From NCBI GenBank assembly GCA_016748015.1, contig JAAOMT010000034.1, positions 458,277 through 522,276 of the forward strand: a DNA stretch of 64,000 nt, written 5' to 3'. The position numbers were made by a program, and so were the translations under genes. Of the stretch, positions 11,224-24,960 are shown in pieces. Origin of the DNA: Geosiphon pyriformis. Taxonomy: Eukaryota > Glomeromycota > Glomeromycetes > Archaeosporales > Geosiphonaceae. The notes below the pieces were generated by a model. That model was not told where the DNA came from, did not search any database, and saw nothing but the letters and a program-made list of their open reading frames with translations. Positions within the stretch are counted from its first letter, which is position 1, and each line of letters starts with the position of its first letter.

Positions 11224-11243
11224 TCCAATCTTCCAACAATTGG

Positions 11244-12200
11244 TTTTTTGATTTAAAATTAATATTATTATGGCTATTATATCAAAATTTTAACAAGTAA
11301 TTAATTTTAAATTAAAAAATTTCAAATAATTTTATTTATTAAAGTTTATTTAATCATATTTAATTATATGTATTAATTATTTTATTTTTAGAAATAATTA
11401 TTAATATAATTATTAACTTAATTATTAATTTTTTTAAAATATATAAACAAAATTTTTTAAAGTTGTAAAAGTAATTTTAAATTAAAATTTAAAACAAAAA
11501 TTATTTTTACTTGGATTTTTTATTATTTTTTAGATTTTGTAAAATATATTAAATAAATATTTACTAAAAAATATAAATAATACTTGATATTAAAATTTAA
11601 AAGTATTAACATAAAACATAAAATTATATTAATATATAATTTTTATTAATAATATAAACTATTTTTCTACTTTTTAATTTTTTTATTGTTTTTTAAAAAG
11701 AATAATAATTAAAATATTTATGAAATTAATCTTATATATTAAATTTTTATAAATTTAATTTATTTATTAAGTCAAATTTACTTTTAATTATTTAAATTAT
11801 TATATAATAGTATTATTTTTTGTTATTTATTAGCATGTTATATTTAATTATAACAGTATATTAAAGTAAAAAAAAAATTTATTAAGAAATTTTAAAAATT
11901 AAATTAAATAACAAAAAATAAGTGCATTATTATAATTAGTTATATATATATAAATTTTTATTATAAAACATATATATATTGTAATTAAATAAATTTTTAT
12001 ATTAAAAAAAAATTTATAAGTATAACATTTTTATTTTGAAGGTTATTAATTAACTTAATTAATAATTATTAGTTGCAAAATATTTTGTTTGTGCAATTAT
12101 TGGATCATTATCCCTGAGATTTAGGGTTGATTTTCATTGATTTTCCGATCGGATTCAAAACGAAATCCAGAATGGTAGTTACATTTTATAGCACCATCCT
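11244..12200. other. A+T-rich spacer upstream of the dynactin gene
   Basis: Very A/T-rich to about 12080, then composition becomes more balanced over the last 200 bp before the dynactin start. That last part probably holds the promoter and 5' UTR. I see no gene. Confidence 0.7.
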
Positions 12201-12295
12201 TAAACTTAAATCTTAGGAAGGGCTCTTGAAACAGACTTTTTTTTGAAGTTCTCTTTGCTCGTTGCTTCATTACTTCGTAGAAAGAGGTTTAAAAT

Positions 12296-15200
12296 ATGGC
12301 CACAATTACTAAGCCGTTCGTTGGCGCGAGATGTGTAACTCACCATCAAAAAGGAGTCATTCGTTATGTTGGTACCACCGCGTTTGCCCCCGGTAAATGG
12401 ATAGGAGTAGAATTAGATGAAGAGGATGGCAAAAACGACGGCTCAGTCGGCGGGAAACAATATTTTGAATGTAAACCTAATCACGGTGTCTTTGTGAGAG
12501 CCTCTCAAATCAGAACCATTATTACTTCAGATACCCCGTCATCAAGTCAGGTTTTATGATTCCAAGTGTTGTTCAAATTGCTTTTACAAATTATTCGGCA
12601 ACTTTAAGCAAGGCTTAAATTCTTAATGAAATCTCGAATTTATTATAATAACTTCTGGTTCAAATATTCTCAAGCCTCCATCCTCCGAAGTTATACCTGG
12701 TCCACGTTTTGCACCTGCAAACGATCCAAATATGAATGATCCTAGGGGACGCCTTCGGTCACCAACAATGGTTTCAAATACTACGCTTCCGACTCGAATA
12801 AACACATCTGGTGGTTCTATAAAATCCTCAAATATGAAGCCACCCGGTTCACCAACAAGTATTAGGACAAGCTTTACACACTCGAAAACCCCAAGTACTC
12901 CCACCTTTCCGAAACAGACTCCAATGAATTTAGATGTTGTCAGTGTCGATGTAAAACGAATGGATAGTGACGCTGGCTATGTAACATTGGACAATATGGA
13001 AGATGATTCTGAGCCTTTTGAGGAAATTCAATATGATGAGCCCATGGATATATCTGAGACACCTCATAGACCACTTGAAACGTCTACGCTACCTGATCCA
13101 TTTTCATTACAAGACTCTACTTCGCGTGAACAGGTTTTATAAAAATTTCCACAGAATCTCTTTATCTATAGAAATTTACTCATGGGAAATTAATGACAAA
13201 AATTTTTAACAGTTCATCCCTTTTAAAGATTACGATGAGCTTCGAATGAAATTGAAAATAATGGAAAATAAGCGGCAAGAAGACAGGGAAAAAATTCGAG
13301 AGGCTGAAATGAAAAAGCAAGAAGCTGATCAATTTTTAAGCGTTAAACCAAAACTTCAAGGTTTGATAAAACATATTTCAACCGTTGCTTAATATAAATA
13401 TTTATTTTAACATTATTTAATTTGTGGTTTCAAAGCCAAAATGGCTGACATGCAACAAGAATTGCGTGATTTAAAGAAACAATTGAAGGATGCTCAAGGA
13501 GAAAAAGAACTTTACGAAAACAAGTATAATGAGGCTGTGGAGTCGATGGAAATGATGACTCTTGATAAAGAGATGGCCGAAGCGAAGGCTGATAATCTAC
13601 AGCACGAAGTTAATCTCTTGAAAGAAAAAATCGAAGAAATTAGCGTAGATTTAAACGTTTTCAAACAAGAAGGAGGTAGAGTGATGCAAAAAAAGCTCAA
13701 AAATGACTTTAGCTAAATATTTATCACTTACATTTTTGATGTAACATTATATGAAATACCATAGATCTCTTAAACCATGCTGAAGGTAATGGTGATGGAA
13801 GATCGGCTGTGGAAATAATTCAACTTGAACGACAGAACGAAAGGTTAAAGGAAGCCCTCGTTAGGTAACCCTCTTTCACTTGAAAATCGTTAAAATTTCA
13901 AGCATCAAAATATTCTTAGTTAAAAATTAGTTCTTCAATAGACTTCGAGATGTAACGAGTGAGCAAGAATCAGAATTAAACAGAAAAATAAAATCATTAG
14001 AGAAAGAACTATCCTCTCTTCAGGATATACAAGGCAAGTTACTTTTTTTACGTATTTTTGAATTTACCTTTACTGTCAGCTCATGAGACTTATAATTCTT
14101 TTAGTTCAACATGACCAGTTGAAAAATCACATGAAGGTAGCTGAAAGCCAGATTGATGACTTAAAGACTAGATTGGATGATGTCTTGAATGCTGATGACA
14201 TGCTTGAACAGCTAACAGAAAAGAATTTGGCTATGGGAGATGTAGGTTTTAGCAAATTCATGTTTATATAAAATCTTTGTGAACTCCCAATGCTCAAATT
14301 TAGTTTATTTCAGAAATTGGAAGAAATGCGGATGACAATTGAAGATCTTGAAGCTTTAAAAGAATTGAATGACGAACTCGAAGAAAGTCACATAGAGAAC
14401 GAGAAGCAACTTCAAACAGAAATTGGTTGGTCTTCGTAAATATCTTTCATTCTAACAAAAGTCTAATTCTTAAATTCAACTTGATACAACATAGATCACA
14501 AGGATAGTCTCATTAGGGAATACTTGAAACGTATCGAGTCAGCAGATGAAACAAATGCTGACTATGAGAATACCATCAGCCAATTTCGTGAGCTTGTCGC
14601 AAATTTACAGAGGTATTATTTTCACATACTCTGTGATAATTTTATTGACAAGTTATCTGATTGGATTAATTTCCTTTAGTGACCTTGATCAAACTCGACA
14701 AAAAGAAGAAAGTCAATATTCAGAATCGAAAAATCTAAGTAGTCAATCACAGACTATGCTTGACTTAACTTTCAAACTGCAATCCACCGTCATGAAGGCC
14801 CAAGCGAAGCAGATTGATCTTGAACTTCGAAAACTCGATGCAATTCAAGCATCTGACAACTTGGCTTATGTACAGGTAGATATGGAAACTATATATACTA
14901 TCAATGGACATAATATATATAAATTCAAATTATATACTCATATAAATAATCTTCTGCCAACAGCCTTACCTCCCTGATTCCTTCTTTAGCACTGAAAATG
15001 ATTCCATTCGTTGTTTGCTTCTCCTCAAACGTCTAGTCTTCAAATCTGAATTAATAATTAAGCAACTTGATCAAATTCATGACATACCCGAAAAACTCAA
15101 GACAACAGTACCAGAGGAATTAATAGCCGTATGCGAAGTAAGGGTTTCTATTAATACTTAAACAGAGATAATTGGACATATTATTTGTCTCGCAATTTCT

Positions 15201-17947
15201 ATTAACGGTTAATTTTTGTTTCGTTAAGATGAGACAAAAATTAGCATGGTTTTCTGATTTGGCAAAAAGATTAGTCTCATTTGTCAGTGCATGTCCAGTT
15301 GAAACGTTCTTGAAAATGGGACAGGTATATCATGATCTTATCGGGACAGAACGAAGGTCAGGATCTCGATTTCTCTAAATTTTTCTTAAAATTGAAAATG
15401 CTAACACTTCGATTTTTGGCAGATTGAATCTTATTGTCGAATTATTACGAAAAGAGGAGCTGAAGGAGGCAAGTTGGTTGTTAGATTTACAAAGGTAGTG
15501 TATCATAAATATTCCTTTTTTCATTGCTGGCCAGTTGATCTCAAATACTAATATCTGTCATAGATCAATTGCTCAACTGGAACATTTGGCCGAAATCTAT
15601 CTAACGGCTACAGATATAGACGATGCCGAAAAATATTATGCCTTTGTCAGGGCAATATATCTTAATGGGGATACTATATGTGTTACTCTCGGCCATATAA
15701 AACAAGCCGTTGCAATCGCATGTAAAGATGAAGGTAAATGGAAATGCCTGAATATAACTCCATTTTTTAATCTTCTGACTTCTTGTATTTATACCGTACG
15801 GATAGAAATAAAAATATCTGGCGCTGATCAATTTAATGTTGAATTCTTTCAACCGTTACAAAGCTTGGTTTCCCAATCTAAAAGCACCAAATCGATGGCG
15901 AGGTAATTTGTATTCCATTTTCCTTTAATAAAACGGTTCATTTAATAGTTGAATTTGATGAATTCAATTTTTACTGTGATAGGAAGCTACTGCGGCGATT
16001 AGATGAATTGTGCGAGCAATCCCTCGCTTTAAAAGCAGATTTCCTCCATCAATTCCACAGTTGTTTTACTATAAGTTCAATACTAGTTGACTTTTGTCTT
16101 AAGGTAATAATTCCATTTTGGAATCAAAAGCTTTCAAAATTATAGCATTACTTATCTAAATTAAGTTTATATAGACCTGGAAAGCAATCTCTGCCTATAT
16201 TAACGACAAAAAAGATACGAAAGAAGAATTGTTACTGAGTGGCTTACAGCAACTTATATACCGTGTAACAGAACAGATTCTCAATATCAATGAAGTGAAT
16301 ATGTGGGAAGGCTGTACAAAGTCTCTTCAGGGATTATGCCAAGAAATCGGAACCTTAGATAATATCACCAACGATAGTGAACGTTCTGAAACAGGCAAGC
16401 GCTATAATCATAGTTAATTAAAATTCATCCAATAGGCCAATATTTAATATAAAATTCTTTCTTATATTTACTACAGCTAAGAAAGGTGAATCACCCTGGG
16501 TTATTCGATCTAAAAATATTAAGGCGGAAGTCGTTGTAAACCAAGAAACAGAACGCAAATTACAGCAATCAGCTGAAGAGATTCGTGAACTCATGAAAGA
16601 GCTCAAAATGAAGGTACAGTTTTTTCACGATTTCATTCTTCCATTAATCAATATGAGTAATTGACCCTCAGTTTCTTATTCTTATAGGACCAAGCTCTAC
16701 AAGAAGGCCAAGTTAAAATAGAATTGCTTGAAAAACGCATTGAACACGCTAAGGGACAGGTATATATATATATATTTGATGCAAATTAACTTTTTCAACC
16801 ATATTAATTTTTACCCCAAAAGGCCGATACCATCTTGGCGCTTCAAGAACAGCTGGCCAGCTCGCGAAAGCAACAGAATGATTACGAAGAAGCAATGGAA
16901 AGTCTTCAAACTGAGCTTGAAACTTTAGAACAAGATAATAAGCAATTCAAGAAGTTAGCAGAGAATTTAGAAGATCAAAGTTCGTATGGTCCTATGCTTT
17001 AATTGATATATCATGAGGCAGAAACTATAAACAAACTTAATTGGCTTTATATCATGATTTAGGAATATCACCGCACTCTTCTAAGCGAAACACTTTGGCT
17101 AAAGATGAAGCCGAAGATTACGACAATATAATCCCAATACCCGACAATAATTCTATCGAGAATCAGAGGCTCAATGGCCAGGTATATTTTTTCAATGATT
17201 ACAAATCGAAGTTTGCCAATGATATTAAACTATTTTGATTTTGCTTTTAAAAAGATTGAAGCACTAAAATTCGCTGTGCGGTTTTTACGAGCCGAAAATT
17301 CACATTTAAAAGGAAGGGATGCATTGAATGTTTTAAATTTACATTTGCAACCCCAAAAGATCAAGGCCCTTAACGATAATGAAATGCTGAAATCCGTGGC
17401 ATTGGAAGCGAAATCCCTGCTTAAGGTTAAACATTGAAAATGCCCTTATATGTGGAATTTCTATCACTATATTTATGCTTGACGCCATGTTTTTTCAGGA
17501 CTTCCGTGCAGTGAGCGCATCGCCACGAATTGTAGATCTGACCAAAACAACAACTAATCATAAAGGATGGCAGCCAAAGAGCAAAATGCCCAATTATCAT
17601 TACCAAGCTCAACAATCAGTTATGTACACCTTGCAACTGAGGAGCAATGAACTAAAAACAAAATTAACTCAGATAGATAAGAACAATAAGCTGAAGGACC
17701 TCAAGGTTTGTATATTGAATAATCCTAAATAGAAGGTCAGGAAAATATGACGAAATTTTTTGTATTCCATTTATTACAGTTGCATAGTGCAGCGGGAAAA
17801 CCTCCATTTATCGGTCGGATTCAAGTTCCACTGCCAGATAACTCCCATCATTCAGACAGACCAAACGTCAAGACTTCTTTTCGCCATAGCATTAAGCTGA
17901 AAACTGCATCCGACTTCGAAAAGATTCATACTATATTTGTCAACTGA
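12296..17947 (+). CDS. Dynactin large subunit (p150Glued/Nip100 type)
   Basis: The large subunit of dynactin links cytoplasmic dynein to microtubules and cargo; in filamentous fungi it is needed for nuclear and vesicle transport. The ATG at 12296 opens a CAP-Gly domain (residues about 8-75) with GKWIGVELDEEDGKNDG, then GSVGGKQYF and GVFVR. A low-complexity Ser/Thr/Pro-rich basic exon follows (about 12676-13133), then long coiled coils from 13212 to about 14870. A conserved alpha-helical dynactin region starts near 14965 (LPDSFFSTENDSIRCLLLLK) and more coiled coil runs to the end. The gene is split by many short GT-AG introns (for example 12551 to about 12675, and 13134-13211). The last exon ends HTIFVN at TGA 17945. 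It is convergent with the Spa2-like gene. Confidence 0.9.
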
Positions 17948-18466
17948 TTTTAATTCAATTACTGGCAGAAAATTTCATAAATTATTGTTATTAGATCTGT
18001 AATTACTATATATCCCATTAAAATTAGAACTCCATTTTTGGATTTTTCATACATTCTCTTCATTTAATTACTGCATCATCAAACACATCCATAACGATAA
18101 ATATGGGGCTTTCATTTCGTGACAGATCATTCTACAATTTATTAATATTAGAAGCCTGACTTGCTAGGAAATAGAATTTTAGCAAAGACAGTGGTTGATG
18201 TGATATCAGTGACGGCATACAAAAAAGTGGTAATGCTCATATATACATACAGTGGTTGAGAAATTTTAGTACAATCAAAATTATATATCTAAATATTTTG
18301 GGATGTCTTCAATAATTGGGTGTGCTCGAAAATGAGATTACACAAATTGTTCTCGATATATTTGAGACAAAAAACCCAAGCGTTCCAGTGCAAATAAATA
18401 ATTTGACTAGAAAGCAATGATTAAAGCGCTCAAGAGGCAAAAAAAAAGGAAGCTAAATCTCATTTC
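17948..18466. other. Intergenic region between convergent dynactin and Spa2-like genes
   Basis: About 520 bp with short, broken frames and no recognised gene. It must contain both 3' UTRs and polyadenylation signals. No tRNA or repeat seen. Confidence 0.6.
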
Positions 18467-21400
18467 TTACTCGATTGACGCCACAAGCTCTTTGGTGAAC
18501 TTTGCTATTTGAAAAGAGGCGCTTGCCAAACGCTGTTTGAAAATTTTATTTGTTCCGAATTCCTCATAGTTGGCAGTGATGGTTTCGCGCATTTCATCCA
18601 ACAAATCTACGCTATTCTCGAGGTCCTTGAGAACTATTTCGCCTTTAGCTCGATAAGGTGCACCAGATGAAGACGTGAAGGCATTACGGCAAACAGCGAT
18701 AACATTTGATACAATTGTTGTGATATTATTGACGCTGTCATTAATTTCTCTGCTACTCGAATCGTTACGAATAAATGAGAGTAAACTTTGAATGGCCGAA
18801 ACTATCGTTTCGGTTTGTACTTCAAGAAATTTCTATCGAGTTTTAAAGGAATCGATCAATTTTTTATTTAATATATCCAATAATTTGTTGTTAGCAGATA
18901 TAAAGAAAATCTAGACAATTACCTTCACTTCATCAATATCAACTACCTCAGCGCCATTTTCCGTTGAAGGATCAACTTGACTAGAATTAAGATTACCCTT
19001 GCTGTTTTGAGATCGCAATGAACCGGAGGTTGGAGATGGAAGTGTTGGGCTTCGACTTCTTGGTGACAAATCATTCTGCTTATCCTCAGAGTGATTAATT
19101 AATTTTTGGAATTCTTCGTTATCTGGATCTTCATTTTCTTCTGTTGGTCTCAGTTTGATAAGCTTGACTAAATCCACCAAGGTAGCTGTTAAATGACTGG
19201 CAGCTGCATCTAATAAACTAACTGGAGATATTCCGTAGCCTCTTGCGTGATTCTTTGCTGCAGTCATGAGGTTGCTAAGAGTTGTTGAAAGATTTGATTT
19301 CAAAGAATAAAGTTTTTCTACATCTTCATCCTTTAATGAAGAAATTTTACGCTGCTCGTACTTCTCAACATCTTCTGTGATCCTCTTGCAAGCTATTACA
19401 ATTGATTTCATTGCCTTTATGACGTCGTTGGGGATGTCGGATCTAAGAGATTTCACGTAATAAGGCTTGGTAATTCATTTAAGGTTTCAAGACATTCGCA
19501 AATGAAAACTTAATTCGTACCGTCCTGCTCGCAATAAGTCATTTATAGCTGTTTGAAAAGAAATTATTATGCTTTCCTCTATTGCTCCATCGGGTGTTGG
19601 AACCAGCAGGTTACCTTTGATAATTTCAGTTTTCTGAGGTTCTTTGACAAATGAAGATGTTGCTAATTTAAATTGAAAAAAAGATTAAGTATTTTGTTGG
19701 AACGAATTTTCAATTTTCTAAATACCTTTGAAATTCCTTAACTCGATCCTCTTTCTTTCAAATTTCGTTTTCCATTCATTAACCTCTGCTTTTAATCCCT
19801 TAATTTGTGAAGCATCTTGTTCTTTTTCCAGAGACAGCTCATCATTACGTTTAGATAATGACTTAATTTCCTCCAATAGAGTAGTAGCTTCCTTCCTGAC
19901 CTCATTAGCAACCTTTTGGGTTTAAGCATCGCATAAGAAAACTGCTAGTAAGGATATCATAATAGAGTTTTCTTTTAATCCGAACCTCTTCTTGTTGGCT
20001 ATGATCATCGTTTAGTTTTGCAAATTCATTTTCTAATTTTGCCAATTTAGCAGACTGTTGTTGATTAATTTCTTTTTGTTTCTCTAATTGTCGTTCAAGA
20101 TCTTGAATTTTTCCACTATCATTGTAACTATTTGATTTTGCCTATGAAAATTTCAATATATTAAATTTCATTTTCCTCTAGCTTGATTCAGAAATTATGA
20201 AATAAGTTACCAAAAGTTCTGCTTCCAGCTCTTGAATACGCTTTTGCATAGAATTAAAACGGAATTCCTTTTCAGATTTGACTTTGTCAAAGTCTGGATT
20301 TAACTAAAATGGCGATCTAATTCAGTGATGATCGTCCATTATTATAATAATGATGCCAATTTGGCAAGGAAATGAGTGTTGACCATTGTTTAATAAAATT
20401 CATTCTTACCTTATCCTGTCCCAAACCATCTGCGATATTGAAATTGTCTGGAGGCTATCAAAAACCATGGAGTTATAAAGTGTAGCGTGTGAGTAGAAGA
20501 TTCAGTACAGCTAACTGGATTAAACTTGTAGATGATTTTTAAGGAACATATATTTGATGATATTTCTCATAGAGAATTGATAATAAATTTATGCAGGCGA
20601 AGGAAAGCACGAAATTGAATTCCATCTACCCTAGTCTAATCCTATTGAGCATCATTAGCAAATTGAATGTAGAAAATCACATACTTCTTTTCGGTTGATA
20701 TCAGTAGATGAAAAAGAAGAGGTCGTTTGTGAAGACATATTAGCCGCATATCCATCTGCACTAGGAATCTTATTGTGATCGAACATATTACCAATGTCAG
20801 CCATCAAACTATCAAGAGAAGCAATATTGAGCCCCTCGTTTTTGTTGCTCTTTTGGCTGCTAACAGTGTCCCTACTTCGATCTTTATTTGAACCTTCGCT
20901 ACTTATGCTCTGTATATAGCGGCGACCAAAATCAGAAACAGAAGAGCCTTGAGATTGCGTACGGCTGCGTGGTGATCGAGGGGAAGTATGCTCAGCGGGG
21001 ACAGCATGTGGCGGTTGTGGATGATTATTAGCTACAGTTTTATTGTTGTTGAGATTGTTGCCTGGATTTAAAGCAGAAATGTTGGAATTATCTGGACGAC
21101 TAGTTGGCTTTTGAATGGTATAATCCATGATTTCCTCTCTCAAAGTTCCCTTCTCAGGAACGATAGTGTTAGATTTGGGAGCTTGGGATGTAACACCCTC
21201 TACTAATTTAGAAGGCGGTGGGCCCGAATCATTTGGCTCTATTGAGGCAAACTAAATTTCACAAGAAATAATTTTTTCGAGTTAAGTTATATCATTATTT
21301 AAAAATGAGTTTTGAATGAATTTACCTCTGATTCTTTAAAATCTGGGAATCTTCTATCTAACTCGTAATAGACATCACTGGCTAAATCCTTGAATCGATT

Positions 21401-21931
21401 TTTAGGAAGAGTAGCAAGTTTCTGGCGAGCTTGATTCCTTTTGGGATGAAACTCATCTCGTACCGGAAGAAAAGGCACTGATTTGAGAAAGAAACTGAAT
21501 AAACTCTCTGATATAGGTATTCTGAATCGTAAAATTTTTTATTTCTGATACAATTTAAATTTAAATTTACGGAAAATCTACTTAGTTCCAATTTCACCAA
21601 AGTAAAAATTTACCATCAGCGTTATCCTTGATCCTCCTGGTTAGTTCATCATACACATCAGTGGAGAGTTCTTGAAATTGTGCTTTTGTCAGTCTTGTCA
21701 ATTTTTCCCTTGCATTGGTTCTTGAGCCCGCGCCACCAATTGGCTCTAAAGATTGATGATATTAGGGTGAGACCAACTTATGTAATACTCTTTAAACCTC
21801 TACTATTACCTTTAATTATCCATAAATTGAGTTTAAATAATCAAACTCGATAAGAATTCTAACATACCTCTGGCAATATGTGTGTCAAGAAACTTTTTTA
21901 ACGCCTCGTAGTGTGTACGAGCAACTTCCAT
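18467..21931 (-). CDS. Spa2-like polarity scaffold with two SHD repeats
   Basis: Spa2 is a polarisome scaffold at hyphal tips that binds formin regulators and MAP kinase kinases. The start at 21931 reads MEVARTHYEALKKFL. Two Spa2-homology repeats follow: AREKLTRLTKAQFQELSTDV with YDELTRRI, and ARQKLATLPKNRFKDLASDV with YYELDRRFP, joined by the typical FLPVRDEFHPKRNQ linker. This pair is diagnostic of Spa2/GIT proteins. A Ser/Asn/Pro-rich disordered region (about 20655-21230), a coiled coil (about 19690-20430) and a helical C-terminal domain ending FTKELVASIE (stop 18467) complete it. Absence of a visible ArfGAP domain argues for Spa2 over animal-type GIT. The gene has many small introns; internal exon limits are not all fixed. 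Confidence 0.87.
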
Positions 21932-22731
21932 TTTGACAACTGTTCTTTAGCAGTTTTGACAACTGAACGATTAACAGTTAAGGTATTAAGTGAAGATTTC
22001 TAAGGTAACTTGGAAATATCAAGAGTTTTGGAAGACTCAATAATGTAGAGATTGAAAATATTTATAATATAAAGATATTCAACACTTGGCAATCTTTAGC
22101 TCAAAATGGTCGGTCCTTCGAAGCACACATTTAGAATAAAATAAATTAGATAGATAATTTAAACATTAGAAAGTCCACATAATCACAGTAGTAACCATAG
22201 GTAATCTTTCACAGACATGTGATGCACAAACATGAAACATTTGAATCAATTATTTCCGAATCTTATAGAATGGTACTCTTGTTGTTGAAAACTTCAAGAA
22301 CAGTATTTATGTAATAGGTCTATAAAACGAGATTCATTAACGGAGAGTTTTTTTTTGCAAAAAACTTTTTTTTTTTAAATAATAAAATAATAAAATAATA
22401 AACTTTTAATTTTATTAAATTTAGTACAATATTTTTAATTATTAATAAAGTGTGTAATTTTATAAAAAAAAATTTTTGAAATCAAAACCAATAATAAATA
22501 ATTTTAATATTATTTAATCAATTACAATTTATAAAAAAATCAATATATTATAATGATTATAAAAATAATAAAATATGAATAATTATATGTTAAATAATTA
22601 AATATTAAATTAATAATAATTAAAATTATGATATTAAAAAAATGAGGTTTTTAATTTTTATTTTTAATTAGTATTATTGATTTATTAAATACTTAAAAAT
22701 ATTTTAAAAATATTTTGAGCTTTAAATTTTA

Positions 22732-22734
<3 letters not shown>

Positions 22735-22773
<39 letters not shown>
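22735..22773. repeat. (AAT)n microsatellite
   Basis: About 12-13 units of the trinucleotide AAT/ATA in tandem inside an A/T island. No gene is affected. Confidence 0.85.
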
Positions 22774-23981
22774 TAAAAAAATCTATGATAAATTTATTAT
22801 AATAATAAATGTTTTTAAAAAAAACAAAAATTTACTAATAACCAAAAATAATTATTAGAGAAATTACAATTAAAAATAATTAGTGTTGAATATAAAAATT
22901 TGATAATTCTAATTTAACAAATCAATATAATTTTTAAATCGATTTATATTTATATTTATATTTATATTACAAAGAAATTTATCTTTTTCCACTGTTATCG
23001 TAAAAAATCTGCCATGTCACAGTCTTATTACTCAATTTTTAATTATGACTTTCATTTAATTGATGATTCTCTGTTTGTTATGTTGATCATAATTAAATTA
23101 ATTCCCCTTACAACGCAAACTGCGTACCCTATGACCGATCGTTATTTTTGAAGTAACACCCCTTGGAAAAGAGTGGAGCTTATGAATATTACCATCAAAG
23201 TGACGTTAATGACTTGAGTACCAATTACAAATTTTTATTCTTTTAATCTAGCACATAAAATATAGGGTTTCTACCTAGTTGGGATGTTGCGTGCGCTCCC
23301 CTCTGTTGGTTTGTTTGCGGATCATCATGGCGTGTGGATCCTCAAGCGGTGACATTTAACTATAAATGCCACCTTTGTTGTCATATATATGACTCACTCA
23401 ACCATGGAAAAATACTGCGTACAGGTCTGCTGTGCTAGAGCCTATAATTAATAATATAATGAGGTTTTCTCGACTCATTAAAAAAATCTTTGATGTAATA
23501 TTAAACAAACAGTTTCTAAAGAAGTGGGTCCAAATATTTTAATTTACTTATTTGTAGTGTGAATGCTGGATAGAAATTAAACAAAAATGCAAATTATTTT
23601 GGCCAATGAAACAGTCGGGGAAATGGGATAGGATCAAATTGATGAAAATATTTGCTTAATAATGGTCAAATTCCCAGATTTTAGATAGGTTTAAGCAGAA
23701 ACTGTACTATCAAATATTTTTCATTCTTGCCTGAAATACTCAAAGTCTTATAATTTCTTTATCAATCATAATCACAGGACTTCAAAAGCTATTCTTCACT
23801 GGAACTTCCCGACATATGACATATTGAAAAATGATACCCCATTTGTTCCTAGTAAAGATAACTATTTAGAACCTGAATTATTTTAGATTATATCAGATAT
23901 ACGTGACTTAAATCACCACGCATCATTTTAGTGTTGGCTATTTTTGCATATACAGATTTTTTAAGCTTAATTGTTATGCAT

Positions 23982-24012
23982 TCTGTATTCTGTATTCTGT
24001 ATTCTGTATTCA
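23982..24012. repeat. Short tandem repeat of a 7-bp unit (ATTCTGT)
   Basis: Four near-perfect copies of ATTCTGT in a row in the Spa2-ATG2 spacer. It is a small minisatellite-like array with no link to a gene. Confidence 0.85.
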
Positions 24013-24960
24013 TAGCTTGATAAAATAAAGGTTCAGAAATTTCCAAGACATCCGCATTAGAAGCCTCATAAAAAATATTTCTGCAGCAAGTGGTGAATTG
24101 CTTACAAAGCCAATTTTACGTTCCTTTTATCTTTTTTGTTGAATTTTAGGATAATTTTTTTTTAAATTTTGTTAAAAATAGCACGAATAATATTTTTTCA
24201 GAATATAAATAGTATATCGATAAGGATTTATAATAGCTCATCTTTTTTTCTTTTATTTCACGCAGAAATTGTTACAATCTATAAGACTATTATTAAGGGA
24301 AAGAGCAGAAAAAGAATTTTTTTTTTTTTTTTTTGCAGTTGGGCAAAATGAATCTTAATGTTTAATCAAAAAAGACTTTTAAATCACAAGTCAATAATTC
24401 ATTTTAAAAAATAATCTTATTAAAAAATTATATAAACATTTTAATTTTAGTATTTTTTACACTAATTTAAATAATATATATATATAAATCTTATTATTAA
24501 TAAAAATAAGTTATAATTATAATTTTTCAATTTAAACTTTAAACCGAAATAATAATTATTAAAAAATATATATAAATAATTATAGATTAATAATTAGAAA
24601 TATAAAATGAAAATTTTTTATTAATTAACTTTTTGTTAAAAAAATAGGTAAATTAAATATTCATTACTTAATAAATAATATAATACCCAAAATCATTCAA
24701 TTCCTGTGGCGTCTTTTTTATTATGAATCACAGCGAGCCTTGAATATCTTATCAGCTGATATGTTTAGGCTTTGACCTACTGTTATTTCAATCAGTCAAT
24801 CTTTTAATTTGTCGCGCGAGTCCATGGTCTTCACTAAACTTTTTGCTTCCGGTTTTTGCTATTTTCATATTTATTTAGACTTTTTACTCTCAATTTCTTT
24901 TCTATCTATTTTTTACTTGGTCCACCTTAAATTCTCGTTTTAAAAGTTCCCTCTAAAATT

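Larger units (their letters stand above)
10329..11243 (-). mobile_element. LINE copy B: 5'-truncated, 3' end intact
   Basis: Only the last part of ORF2 and the 3' UTR remain, the usual result of incomplete target-primed reverse transcription. The remaining ORF2 frame has no internal stop, unlike copies A and C, so this copy may be younger or from another subfamily. The 3' UTR has both stem-loops (10441-10461 and 10379-10415) and ends in an A-rich tail of AAAATAAAA type. The 5' junction near 11243 is set by loss of similarity to copy A and is approximate. Confidence 0.88.
22000..24960. other. Long spacer between divergent Spa2-like and ATG2 genes
   Basis: Parts at about 22350-22980 and 24370-24690 are nearly pure A/T. 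The part at about 22985-24170 is more balanced in composition but holds no convincing coding frame, tRNA or rRNA. Both gene promoters must lie at the ends. Two short simple repeats are listed separately. Confidence 0.6.

Noticed and set aside
22735-24012. Short tandem repeats as a CRISPR array, telomere or centromere
   Set aside because: Units are 3 and 7 bp without spacers, arrays are tiny, and the host is eukaryotic.
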